64,000 nt of DNA from NCBI GenBank assembly GCA_018873245.2, contig JAEMBT020000006.1:5353855-5417854 (forward strand), written 5' to 3'. Shown here one piece after another: positions 26,460 to 36,966 of the stretch (position 1 is its first letter; the number at the start of each line of letters is the position of its first letter). This stretch comes from Archegozetes longisetosus. Lineage: Eukaryota > Arthropoda > Arachnida > Sarcoptiformes > Trhypochthoniidae. A model generated the notes under the pieces. The model ran no database searches. It was not told where the DNA came from and saw only the letters and a program-made list of their open reading frames with translations. The translations under genes were made by a program, and so were the position numbers.

Positions 26460-27444
26460 CCTTTAAAGCTTGTTCGAGTATTGCTTCGTCTGAATATTTA
26501 AAGGATTGGCTCTAAAAGTTCAACAGAAACAAAGATAAAAATTTGAATAGACAAATACCTGCAGCCACTTTAATACAGGTTAGTTTGAACATCATTTATG
26601 AACACTTTGCATTCACACATTGTTGCAAATAGTGATCATTAGTCATAGTATCTCAATCATGTCTAAGCACAGACCTTAGTATGAAATGAGTGATATATTG
26701 TGGTAAATGACGCTTATGTTTACAATACTAATTAATAAAGTGTTTCTTATTGTAGATTGATTTACGACAATAGATCAAATTCCGTATTTATTCTAAACCA
26801 TGTTGAATAACTTATTATTTCAAATACTGATTAAATTAAACTGAAAGTGTATGTGGAGATGTCATGCAGCAGAAACAAATTTCAATTCTGTGGCCACTTG
26901 GAAGATACATACGAGTGAAGGTATTCCTCAGTCACAGATCTGTAGTCCAAGTACTCTATTGAGTAAAGTCGCTAAAAAAGCGAGTGTTTTGAAAAGAAAA
27001 AAGTCTAAAAAATTTGAAGCCAATCAAAATAGTGGCGCAAATGCATATACAACTGGAGGAATAAGTGCTTTATATACTGCCTCTTCTCAAACAGAAAATA
27101 TTACAAATGAAATACAGGAGAAATCACAGCAGGCAATCGATGTTCCTGTCTATTTAGAAGAATCTAAAGCCAGTACGTACTGAACGAACTAGTTTTATTG
27201 ACTAGTTTTCTAAATGATTGTAACAATTTTCTAACTGAAGAAAAGATTAGATTTATACTTATATTTTTAATGAATTGTTTACTGAAAGGCAGTACCAACA
27301 GAGTGAGGAGAGACAGTCGTTTTCCTCCCACCTCATCAAATAATAATCACAATATTGTCGCCTCCTTTTGCACCGAAGTTATGTCCGATGAGGTCGAAAT
27401 CGATACCGAAGAGTTGCCACGAAGTATTGCAACTGTGAAAAAGC
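26460..27444 (+). pseudogene. KCNQ potassium channel fragment (end of S6, helix A and linker), broken
   Basis: Reading plus strand, 26505-26578 encodes the end of S6 and the start of helix A: GLALKVQQKQR, then a TAA and a 2-base deletion, then NLNRQIPAATLIQ in the next frame and a GTTAGT donor. The second exon, 26848-27172, continues in phase with MWRCHAAETNFNSVATWKIH (helix A, calmodulin-binding region) and a Lys-rich linker; the third, about 27289-27444, reads STNRVRRDSRFPP and EVEIDTEELPRSIAT, the acidic stretch just before helix B. The following helix B exon is absent here but exists at 22270, upstream on the same strand. Sequence before 26505 should be the S6 helix but is already garbled. 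The premature stop and frameshift make this a pseudogene. Confidence 0.85.
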
Positions 27445-27526
27445 TAGTATTTCTCTAATGATACTCTGTTATATCCAACCGTTGCAGTCGAGTATTTCAA
27501 GTATTTAAAGACTGGACAGAAAACTG

Positions 27527-29967
27527 ATTCGATCTAGAGCTCGAACATAAGCTAAATTTCCAAACCCAACCCAACCCGTACCCGTAAGAGCTTGTTAAAC
27601 GGGTTACCCATGATAAACCCGTACAACCCGTAAAAATTACAAATGTACATAATTCAATATTTTATTAATGGATTCTCATTACTGCAATTAATTTTTATAA
27701 AATAATATTCTGTTAGTTATTTTCTATACAAATCAAAGTTTGATCTTATAAATAGTAATTTGTCCACATTATTTGGATCAAGAGATGATCTTTTATCACA
27801 TAATGTAATACCAGCGTAGTTAAAGTTTCTCTCACTAGATAAATTTGTGGCAGGAATTGATAGCAAACGCCTTGAAATTATGGAAAGACGCGGATATTTG
27901 AGTTTATTTTGTTCCCAAAATTGCATTATTGGAGTGTTTGGTACAAAAGTATGCGTGGAATCCAAATAACTTTGCACTTCAACATAACTTTCATTGATTG
28001 AGATTGTATTCTCTGTAATATTAATAAAGCCTTCAAGACAGAAGTCAACTTCAACATCAGTAGTAATACTTTTTTCAGAATTTTGTGTATTTTGGATATT
28101 AATACCTTCTGCAATTGATTTCAATAAATTTATTGCTTTTGTCTTTTCTTCATTAGTCGCTAAATTGTTGAGATTTCGAATTGGGGGATAAAGCATTGAG
28201 CCAACAAAATGAAGTTTCGATACATTAAGATATCGCTTAATATTAATCTCATATAATCGTTTTAGCCCCTTTATTAAGTCAGAATCTGTGTCATTCTCTC
28301 TGCAAATTAAAAGCATCTTTTGTCTTGTTGGTAAAACCAAATGGAATGTAGGGTCACTTTCTTGACATAAAGTTAATCTTAAATTGTAAAATGGTTTTAA
28401 TAATGAAATCAAATCTTTTAATAGTTGATCATTAATATCAATAATCTTTTCCATTATTTTGGAATTATGTACTGCCATTTCTTTAATATTAAGCAAATTA
28501 TCTCTTATTGACTCTAACATAACTAACTTTGAATCCCATCGAATATCAATCGATTGTTTTAAGGTATTGTTTAGTTTATTTTGAAGTCCTGATTGTTTAA
28601 AATAAGTCACAAGTTCTTTTGAGCTATGAATGAGAGAAATAATTTTGTTCATATTTGGTAAGCTTTTCAGCTCTTCAAAAGTGTGCTTATGTATTAGATT
28701 AATATTATGTGCAGAGCATCCAAACCAAACCTCTTCAGCAAATGATAATATCATTGAAGATGCATTATCTGTTACATAGTATTTTATCATGTCATTTAAT
28801 TTGAAATCATTTATAATAGTGTTAACTTCACTTTTAGTAATATGTGCAGTTTTATTTAGTGTCGGAATTGTCGCCAAAACTCTTGAAAATGTTTGGCTTT
28901 CTTTAATATATTGCGCAGTAATAGCTAAATAATTAATTTTTAATATTTCATATGACCAGTGGTCGCATGTGATGCCAACTGCATCGACTTTTGAGAAATC
29001 ATTTAATAAATTTTGACGAATATTATTATATACTATAGTTATGTGATTTCTAACAGTGGTATCAGACGGTAGTATATCGCCAATCGGTACATTTGGATAT
29101 TTAGAGCCAATATTCATCAAGTGCTGAGCAAATTGTTTGAAACCTTCGCCTTTAATGATATTAATAGGTCTTAAATCTTTAGCATCAAATAATGCAATGG
29201 TATCGGCTAAGTCTGACTTAATATCTCTATTATTCTTCAATGGTTTAATTAAGTAACAATCGATGGTTTCATTATTATTAATGCTAACTTTGTTATTGCA
29301 ATTATGACGAATTAATGAATTATTACCAGTTTTTGAGTTGCATTTAATAATATTTAAACAATTAGTACATTTGACACAATCTGTTTCTTCATTATCTAAT
29401 AAAATTCTTCTAAACGACTTCCAATAATCCTTAAGAGACTCGTGAGTTTTATAACACGATTGTCATTATTCTTAATTAATTTTATTAATGTTGCCTTAAT
29501 GTTATTATTAGTTGATTGGCCAATATTTGAGTTATTGCCAAAAAATTCACTAATTGTTTTCTGTCTTTTTCTTTGATTGGTTATTTGGATGTCATCATTC
29601 TCTTCTAAATTAATTTCATTCATTTGTGTAATTAAATTTTTAAAATTTAATTAAGTCATTGAAATTTGAAAACAACGAATCTATTTGTGACTCACGTGGT
29701 TTTCAAAAATAGAGGGAATTGCTAGAGGCCTAAGTAATCTTAATATATAAAGTAATTATTACATCGCATGATATCTACATAATTTGTATTTATTTATTTT
29801 AAACAAAAGAATTTTCTTATGTGCGGGTTTTCGAGAAAAACTTTTCGAACCCGACCCAACCCGTGAAATACTTTTACTGACCCAACCCGGCCCAGACCCG
29901 TACGGGTTTGGGTTTTGAACGGGTTCCCGACGGGTTTAGGGTTTCATGTTCGACCTCTAATTCGATC
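27527..29967 (-). mobile_element. hAT transposon with perfect 8-bp target duplication
   Basis: The element occupies 27535-29959 (2,425 bp) and is flanked by the direct repeat ATTCGATC (27527-27534 and 29960-29967), the 8-bp target duplication expected for hAT. Terminal inverted repeats are TAGAGCTCGAACAT and TAGAGGTCGAACAT, one mismatch. Both subterminal regions are packed with ACCCG/CGGGT motifs in both orientations, likely transposase-binding sites. It sits just behind the last KCNQ fragment exon. The intact duplication and nearly complete transposase point to a recent insertion. Confidence 0.93.
27717..29623 (-). pseudogene. hAT transposase with one frameshift
   Basis: From about 29623 the frame starts MNEINLEENDDIQITNQRKR. 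At about 29450-29480 the reading frame shifts by one base; in the next frame it continues HESLKDYWKSFRRIL, a BED-type zinc finger (CVKCTNC and RHNC) and 507 further codons to a stop at 27717. The catalytic core shows VGITCDHWS, YYVTDNASSMI and FGCSAHNINL with the C-x2-H motif, then IRWDSKLVMLES; the C-terminal dimerisation region is ATNLSSERNFNYAGI with NNVDKLLFIRSNF. Length is about 630 residues, normal for hAT. A single indel separates it from an intact protein, so a related copy elsewhere in the genome may be active. The cut-and-paste enzyme would act in the nucleus on the element's own ends. Confidence 0.9.
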
Positions 29968-30068
29968 TAACATTCACTTAACATTACACGACAGTATCAA
30001 AAAGAAACAATCAATCAATATGAGGAAAGTCTTAATGTTTTAGTCTGTATTTGCTCTCGAGTGCAAGC

Positions 30069-30149
30069 ATTTATTAGAAGTAAATACAATTTTCCACTTT
30101 TTTTACATCAAATCTTCTATTCAATCGACTTTTACAGAAATAAAATATC

Positions 30150-30203
<54 letters not shown>

Positions 30204-30258
30204 CACTAGTTTTGATTACTTGATACAATATAAATTTTGTATTGAACACAATCACATT
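30069..30258. repeat. Second copy of the KCNQ 3'-flank segment with (GA)n microsatellite
   Basis: Matches 23109-23293 over about 185 bases on both sides of a GA tract. The tract is about 50 bases at 30151-30201 against 19 at 23213-23231, so it has expanded or shrunk independently. An apparent open frame at 30061-30267 is only the Arg/Glu translation of the GA repeat. Confidence 0.8.
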
Positions 30259-30599
30259 TATGAATGATCAATAATACTTTACTTCCAGCCCCCTAACGAA
30301 TTTTTTTGAAAATAAATATATAGTGGTTTTGAGCTACGAGAAGAATACTGGAAGGTCCTAAAGATCGGAATCTAATAATATAAATAAAAAGTTCATCTTC
30401 TTCGACATGCGACCTTAGTATCCACTCCGGAGCAGTCATTTATAAATTGAAAATTATAACATTTACGTTTAATATGATACCGTTAATTTATACTGAATAT
30501 TTGCTTAACATTTCGATAATAGTGTATACTATATGCAGTTGTACCTGAAGATCCAACTTTAACAAAAAAAATTAGAAACTTTAATTGTATTCGAATGGT

Positions 30600-30675
30600 T
30601 GAGATTGTAGTACTTTTCGTCGACCGGCAACGCTCATTCGTATAACTCGAGAGCCTTCTTATAGTCCCCTTAATC
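30600..30675 (-). pseudogene. Decayed twelfth TPR unit downstream of the NB-ARC gene
   Basis: Immediately after the stop at 30676-30678 the same frame continues as GDYKKALELYE, then a stop, then ALPVDEKYY, a clear further TPR unit. It holds a TAA where Leu is expected and a TGA where the consensus has Arg (CGA). The original protein was therefore longer, and the present terminus is the result of nonsense changes. Confidence 0.75.
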
Positions 30676-33498
30676 CTAGGAGGCACTACCAAGTCTCATC
30701 AACGTTTTTGCCACTTCTGGATGGTCGGGACCATAATGACTTTCAAAGATCGACAAAGCTCGTAAGTATATCTCGAAAGCTATCTCGCCTTCACCTAAGT
30801 CCATATAAGCATCACCAAGGTTCGTTAATGTTTTGGCCACTTCTAGATGGTCGAGACCGCAGTGCATTTCTTTGATCGACAACACTCGTTCGTAGATCTC
30901 GAGAGCTTTCTTGTAGTCTCCTAAATCACTATAGACAAGACCAAGGTCCGTTAGTGTTTTGGCCACTTCTAGATGGTTAGGACCGTAGTGCCTTTCTTTT
31001 ATCGGTAACGCTCGTTCGTATAACTCGAGAGCTTTCTTGCAGTCTCTTAAATTATTATGGACATTACCAAGGTTCGTTAATATTTTAGCCACTTCTGGAT
31101 GGTCGAGACCGTAGTGCTTTTCGTTGATCGGCAACGCTCGTTCGTATAACTCGAGAGCTTTCTTGCAATCTCCTAAATTAATATGGGCAGTACCAAGGTT
31201 TATTAATAATATGGCCACTTCTGGATGGTTGGGACCGTAGTGCCTTTCTTTTATCGGTAACGCTCGTTCGTATAACTCGAGAGCTTTCTTGTAGTCTCCT
31301 AAATAACTATGTGCATTACCAAGGTTCGTTAATATTATGCCCACTTCTTGATGGTCAGGACCGTAATACCGTTCGTTGATCGCCAACGCTTGTTCGTATA
31401 CCTCGAGAGCTTTATTGTAGTCTAAATTACTATGAGCATTACCAAGGTTTGTTAATATTGCAGCCACTTCTGGATGGTCGAGACCGTAGTGTTTTTCTTT
31501 GGTCGGCAACGCTCGTTCGAGTAACTCGATAGCTTTCTTGTAATCCCCTAATTTAATATGGATATTACCAATGTTCACTAATGTCACTGCTACTGATGGA
31601 TAGGCGGGACCGTAATGCCTTTCTATTATCAGTAACTCTCGTTCGTATAACTCGAGAGCTTTCTTGTGGTCTCCTAAATGTATATGCGCATTACCGAGTT
31701 TCGTTGATATTCCAGCCATATTTCGATGTTCGGAACCATAGAGCCTTTCTAAGATCGGCAACCCTCGTTCGTATAATTCGAGAGCTTTCTTGTAGTCTCC
31801 TAAATATATATACGCATCACCAAGGTTCATTGATATTCCAGCCACTTTTGGATGTTCAAGACCGTAATGCCTTTCGTTGATCGTCAACGCTCGTTCGAAT
31901 ATCTCTAGAGCCTTCTTGCAGTCTCTTAAATGAATATGGGCATCACCAAGACACTTTAATGTCACTGCTACTTCTGGATGATCGGGACCGAATTTCTCTT
32001 CTTTAATGATTAGCATACGTTCACAAAATACTCGTTGTTTGTGTGCATACCCTAAGTCGTGGTACCATTCTATTAGTTGTGATGTGATAATTTCTAGATA
32101 ATTTTCCTTCGCATCGTTTTCTAATTCAGAAAATTTTATATTTATCTTTTGGTAATCTTCTATGTGTTGCCATAATGTTTCTAAGTGTTCTAATAGCTTC
32201 CGTATTATTTCTAATTCCTCTATACTTTTAGTACCATAAGAAACAAATTTATTGAATAAATCAATAACTGCTACTAGATTATTCTTTCTCTCTTCAGTTT
32301 GCCACTTTAACCGAATAACCTCTTGAACTAAGCGATGGATTGATGCGCTTTTGTTTTGCTCATTAACTGTAACCATCGAGTAGCAAGACAAGGTTCCTAA
32401 TGCTTCTTCGAAAATCTCCCCTTGGTTGCTTTGGCTGTTCACTGTATTATCAGCAAATTTTTCCAGCAGAAAATAAGGAATATCATTACTCGCTACACAT
32501 GCGCAAATATTCAACAAATCGATTGCAAGTAAAGATTCTTCACTGATTAAGTTTACTGTAATATCCCAGGTGATGTATACAGATGTGAATTTAGATGTTA
32601 AATGCGAATTTTTCAGTATCTCATCAGATAGTAGCGATTTCTTCTTAGATAAAAACTCTATTTTTCTCTCTTGATACAGCTCTAAGTAGCGTGAAATTGT
32701 CATCAATTTATTCATTTTAATATAGGCACAAGCTATAGCTAAAGCTAAAGGTAATCGACCTATGAGTTCAGATAGTTTATCTATTTCGCTCTCCGAAAAT
32801 CTACTTCCTAATACTTTCTGGACGTAGACTCTTGATTCTTCAATTGTAAATACATCAACCAAAATTGATTCTCTTGGCCAGTATCCTGAATAACGAGAGG
32901 TAACTAATATCTTTCCTCCTTTTATTGGAATCAAATCTACAATAGACTGATAATCAGGTGCGTTGTCATAAACTAGAAGCCAACCAGTAATCGATTCTTC
33001 TCGATTGCACTCGGTCGGTCGTTCTAACCATTCTTTGACTCTGGAGCACAATATCTGATCGTCCTTTTCGTCCTCTCTAATAATATTAAGCCTTCGTCCG
33101 AGTTTAACATATGACTGCCGTAATGTTTGTACATTCTCGGCATCAAACCAGGCAACTCCTTTATAGTTATTGTAATGGAGCCAAACAAACTCTAATGCTA
33201 GTTGCGTCTTGCCAATCCCACCTAAACCATGACAGGCTGTTAAAATGACAGGGTCATCTTTTTGGCTAAAATGATCTTTAATTTGTTTCAGCAATTCAGT
33301 TCGGCCAGTAAAGTTACTATTTTTATGTGGAACATTCCATCGATCAGGTAAGCGTTCAGTAGGCTTAATCGGAACTGTCATATTAAGATTTATTCCAGCG
33401 ACACTCAAGTTATTGGCGTTAACAGTATTATTCGTGCCAGATATAAGTTGTACATTGTAAGTAAAATTATTCCCTTCCTCTGGAGTGTTTGCCATCAT
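30676..33498 (-). CDS. NB-ARC (STAND) NTPase with TPR repeats, intronless
   Basis: A 940-residue single-exon protein, starting at the ATG pair 33498-33493. Residues 1-60 are a Thr/Asn-rich N-terminus; 91-98 is the P-loop GLGGIGKT, 174-180 the Walker B/kinase 2 strand LLVYDNA, 197-202 ILVTSR, 247-254 GRLPLALA: a complete NB-ARC module as in STAND ATPases (plant NLRs, Apaf-1, bacterial regulators). Residues about 480-940 are eleven 42-residue TPR units with the signature LGDYKKALELYERALPIKER and HYGPDHPEVA. Such proteins sense a ligand through the repeats, exchange nucleotide and oligomerise; here no effector domain is visible at the N-terminus. Intronless in a genome where neighbouring genes have many introns, and with repeats of a bacterial/kinesin-light-chain style, so lateral acquisition or retroposition is possible. 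Tandem DNA repeats within the TPR part are very similar. A twelfth unit follows the stop with further stops, so the 3' end is truncated. Confidence 0.88.
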   Translation of the reverse strand: MMANTPEEGNNFTYNVQLISGTNNTVNANNLSVAGINLNMTVPIKPTERLPDRWNVPHKNSNFTGRTELLKQIKDHFSQKDDPVILTACHGLGGIGKTQLALEFVWLHYNNYKGVAWFDAENVQTLRQSYVKLGRRLNIIREDEKDDQILCSRVKEWLERPTECNREESITGWLLVYDNAPDYQSIVDLIPIKGGKILVTSRYSGYWPRESILVDVFTIEESRVYVQKVLGSRFSESEIDKLSELIGRLPLALAIACAYIKMNKLMTISRYLELYQERKIEFLSKKKSLLSDEILKNSHLTSKFTSVYITWDITVNLISEESLLAIDLLNICACVASNDIPYFLLEKFADNTVNSQSNQGEIFEEALGTLSCYSMVTVNEQNKSASIHRLVQEVIRLKWQTEERKNNLVAVIDLFNKFVSYGTKSIEELEIIRKLLEHLETLWQHIEDYQKINIKFSELENDAKENYLEIITSQLIEWYHDLGYAHKQRVFCERMLIIKEEKFGPDHPEVAVTLKCLGDAHIHLRDCKKALEIFERALTINERHYGLEHPKVAGISMNLGDAYIYLGDYKKALELYERGLPILERLYGSEHRNMAGISTKLGNAHIHLGDHKKALELYERELLIIERHYGPAYPSVAVTLVNIGNIHIKLGDYKKAIELLERALPTKEKHYGLDHPEVAAILTNLGNAHSNLDYNKALEVYEQALAINERYYGPDHQEVGIILTNLGNAHSYLGDYKKALELYERALPIKERHYGPNHPEVAILLINLGTAHINLGDCKKALELYERALPINEKHYGLDHPEVAKILTNLGNVHNNLRDCKKALELYERALPIKERHYGPNHLEVAKTLTDLGLVYSDLGDYKKALEIYERVLSIKEMHCGLDHLEVAKTLTNLGDAYMDLGEGEIAFEIYLRALSIFESHYGPDHPEVAKTLMRLGSAS

Positions 33499-36194
33499 TC
33501 ATGGGTTATCTGCTAACAATATTAAGTACTCTTGTTCTAAGAAAGAAACATTTCTCGATTCAAGTTCAGACGCTCGATATCTAGATATTTTCATTAATTA
33601 AACTAGAAGCTGATTTAGGGAATTAAGAAAATTTGGTATAAAGTTGAGAACGTTGTGAAGATTTAATTTTACATAATTCTTGTAATTATTAAATTCTTAA
33701 AGTAATTTTTATCCTAAATCCTCAAGTTTAAAATTAAAAATTAAATTTGATATATACCTATGAGTAAAAATTTGAAAATATTAAAATTTGATTACAAATA
33801 TGATTGCATAAAAAACAGTGATGGGAGCGCTCGTCACTTAAGCTCTTGTTCGACACAGAGAGACAAAAGCTTGAGCGTTGCCCATCGCCGTATTAGCATC
33901 ACTTTTACTTCATTTGAAAAAATTTTCAAAACTGAAAATTTCTCATTTATCTTATTTGTAATTTATTCTAAAGAAAAATTCAGATTTTGTTCACTAATCG
34001 TGAATTGATATTAAGATTTAAAGTTTTACTGAATAAATGGTTGTTAAATGTATTATATCCGATAAATATTATTTTTATATTGTATTTAAACAAAATGATT
34101 AAACTCACTTTCGACATTAGAATTTTTTATATTTCATTTAGACTAAGATCGGCTTTTGTATAAAAGGGTGTGGTTTCGATTGACATACTTTAGCATTAGT
34201 TTTAAATTATCGTCATATTAATATAAAAATGTATTCATACCTGGATTAAGTTTTATTTTAAGTTGCCCGCCAATTGCTTCAGATATATTTTTCAATAGAT
34301 TTTCAGCTAAAATATTCTCCTAAGCTTCAAACTCTGATATTGACTGCATAAAAGAGTTTTAAAACTTCTGATTATAATTAATACAACGAAAAAGAAACAA
34401 AATTTGGCTCTGACTAATTGTTTTAATTTTTTAATCTTCTCATATCACACAATTTGTTGAGAATTATATTTTCAGATATAGCTGATTAAGATAAGCTGAC
34501 AAAACATTAGCTCGAAAGAGTACACACTCCCACAATTTTTATCACTTATTGCGTTCAAAAGTTGCAATAAAATCGATGAGTTATAGTTATGGTGTTTATT
34601 AATGTTTTTAAGTTTTAAACTCTCAACAAAAATCTTTTAGTTAACTGAATATTTGACTTTCAAATTAAATGAGAATTAAACTAATGTCATACTAATGTTT
34701 TAAATTGCATGGACTTTGAACTCAGAGCTTAGAAAAATAAAGATAGCTTTCAATTATTTATAACATCCATGGAATAAGGTTTAGAATAGTTTTCGTTTAA
34801 AAGGGTGTGGTTTCGATTGACATACTTTAGCGTTAGTTTTAGATTATCGTTATATCAACACTAGAAATGTATTCATACCTGTTCTTTAATGACTGATTGG
34901 TTCAGAAACTTGTTCTATTCTGTATTTAAATATTTTTCATGTTTGAGAAATTATTACAGTTTATGACTGATTGCCACCGCTTTAAGACTACTACAGTGGA
35001 ATGAATAAAATGTTTGTTTTAATATTTGATAACCTTGCATATTATTCAAATTTTTTATGAGTATTTAATAGTCAAATACAGTTATAACTATAATTTTTGG
35101 ATTCATTTATACTTTACCAAATATTGCATCGATTTTTAATAATTGTTTTATGCGCTTTTAAAACAAATAGTAAAAAATTTACACAAATTTCCGTTCAAAA
35201 TTACTCCATCTTAACTTTTTTGTGTTTCAGACATCTTTTAATTCGAAGTATTTATTTCTACGCACAAAGGAGTGCGCTGCGTGAGTATATAACTCACTAA
35301 TACGCTCGCGCATTTGGCTCGAAGTTCGAACTTTAAACTAACTGCAAGTAAGAAATTATATTTACTTCTGGCAAGTATAATAGTATATTACATCGGATAA
35401 GGGTGTTTGCGCAAGCGATAGACCTGCCATCCTATGCCTAAGGGATGAGTTGAGAACAAGGGAGATCCAATAGCAATGCAGAGCAAACAGTTCCATATTA
35501 GAACGAGACAAATATGAACATAATACAGTTCCATATTACTAACAAATATATAATAGACAAACTTCAAAAGTTTAAATATAATCAATATTTAGAAAATGAA
35601 AAATTAGAAATCAGTCAAATATGTTTAAACCAACTTATTATAAACATTAAATTATTTTATTTGAAATTAAACTGTGAAGAACAGTGACTCAGTTGACCCT
35701 ATCTCTGATTATCATTGAGTCTATCGTTGACTCTATCGTTCAATATGACTGGCCTTTAGTAAGGCATTGGTTTTGAGTAATTTTTAAGATATAAAAGGTT
35801 TGTGTAAATGCATTTTTTAATTAGTATCAATAAAGGCTTTATAGAGAACACCTGTCCCTCTTTTAGCAGCTATACATATCTGATAGTAAGATTGCTGGAT
35901 AAGCAATTTCTATCAGATATCCCTTTCATCCTCAAACTTATACTAAGTCGTAGACAATAAGTTGTGTTTTCATTCCACCGGTAAAGTCAATTAGTGGTTT
36001 ACCGGTGATTAGCGGATTAATTCGCGTCTTAGGCGCAATAAATTCGTTAGAAAACAATTAACGAGAAAATTCTTCAACCTCTTTTCTTACATTTTTGAGT
36101 AATTTTCATTATTCTATTCATAATTTTGAATAATAAATTGAATGTATTATATTTAAAATTTTGTCAAATTTTATTAAATGAAGCTTTATTATTG
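33499..36194. other. Intergenic stretch with diverged direct repeats
   Basis: No gene recognised. Two 80-bp direct repeats beginning AAGGGTGTGGTTTCGATTGA lie at 34164-34243 and 34800-34880. A longer, more diverged pair is 34970-35230 and 36990-37255. Two plus-strand frames (33760-34008, 35097-35300) look non-coding. The part next to 33499 should contain the NB-ARC gene's promoter. Confidence 0.5.
34164..34880 (+). repeat. 80-bp direct repeat pair
   Basis: Copies at 34164-34243 and 34800-34880 share AAGGGTGTGGTTTCGATTGA, CATACTTTAGC and AATGTATTCATACCTG with about 90% identity by eye; they lie 636 bases apart in the same orientation. Function unknown. Confidence 0.75.
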
Positions 36195-36430
36195 AAATTT
36201 TTAAATAGAATAAAATTTAGTATTTGATGAACTCTAATAAAAATATGACAAAATAAAATACAATTTTTTGAAGAAAAACAAAAATCTAAAAAATAATACA
36301 TTCAATTCATTCATTATTAATATATTTTAGATTTGTGGTTTTCGTCAAAAAATTGTATTTTATTATATTATATTTTTGTTAGAATTTATCAAATATATAT
36401 ATAGAATTTTGTTCAGTTTTAATTTTATTA
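36195..36430. repeat. Very AT-rich inverted repeat
   Basis: AAAATACAATTTTTTGA (left, near 36258-36274) pairs with TCAAAAAATTGTATTTT (right, near 36345-36362), and pairing extends on both sides through ATCTAAAA/TTTTAGAT near the centre and outward to about 36220 and 36410. The loop is about 25 bases. Likely a decayed foldback element; the low complexity makes the outer limits uncertain. Confidence 0.6.
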
Positions 36431-36574
36431 AACCTGTTGCCGGCAGTGTTAAAACTTTTTCAAATTTACCGGTTATTAAATACTTTCACATTAATAACTG
36501 AACTCAATGCCATTTGGCGTCGCTCAAAAATGTGACGCCAACCAAATAACATTATATATAATATACTATTATAC

Positions 36575-36966
36575 CAAAGAGTAGAAAGTAAAAGAGAAGA
36601 CACTTCTATGGGGAGGATGGGCATCAAAAACACGCACTTTAAAAACACCACCTTTTAGATACCTGGAGAAACAGCGTAAATGCGCACTTTTTGAAAAATA
36701 AAATTTTCTGGGTACCTGAAAAACTATATTTATGAAACACAGAGCAAAATAAATAATCAGAAATAAGGACTCGAACCGGCTAAGATCACAAGCTTTGTTG
36801 CTTAGCATACTTATCCATTTGACCACAGCCCAATTAACATAAAAAGGCTAATAAAACTTATACTTAATAGTGAAATGAGGAATATCTGATTCCGACTATT
36901 AGATGTCGCTGTTTTTTGACACCTAAAATTACTACAGAGTGTCCTCTCTTTACTTTCTACTCTTTG
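36575..36966. mobile_element. 392-bp TIR element with a tRNA-like segment inside
   Basis: Ends are inverted repeats: CAAAGAGTAGAAAGTAAAA then GAGAAGACACT on the left, the reverse complement of AGTGTCCTCTCTTTAC then TTTCTACTCTTTG on the right, about 28 bases with two differences. The flanks carry ATTATAC on both sides (36568-36574 and 36967-36973), a 7-bp direct repeat that looks like a target duplication (8 bp if one mismatch is allowed, which would fit hAT). No transposase inside. A tRNA-like segment lies at 36762-36831. Confidence 0.75.
36762..36831 (-). other. tRNA-like sequence with RNA polymerase III A and B boxes (tRNA-derived, not a functional tRNA)
   Basis: On the minus strand the segment starts GGGCTGTGGTCAAATGGATA: the A box TGGTCAAATGG is at 36825-36815 and the B box GGTTCGAGTCC at 36777-36767, both matching consensus. 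The T stem pairs at only two positions and the acceptor stem has no 3' partner, so this is not a working tRNA; a tRNA-derived SINE head or a decayed tRNA gene fits better. Confidence 0.7.

Noticed and set aside
30061..30267. Open frame with a long Arg-Glu repeat
   Set aside because: It is only the translation of the (GA)n microsatellite.
31581..31880. Plus-strand open frame within the NB-ARC gene
   Set aside because: Antisense shadow of the TPR repeats; its internal repetition mirrors the 126-base unit.
36762..36831. Functional tRNA gene
   Set aside because: A and B boxes are good, but the acceptor stem has no partner and the T stem pairs at only two positions.
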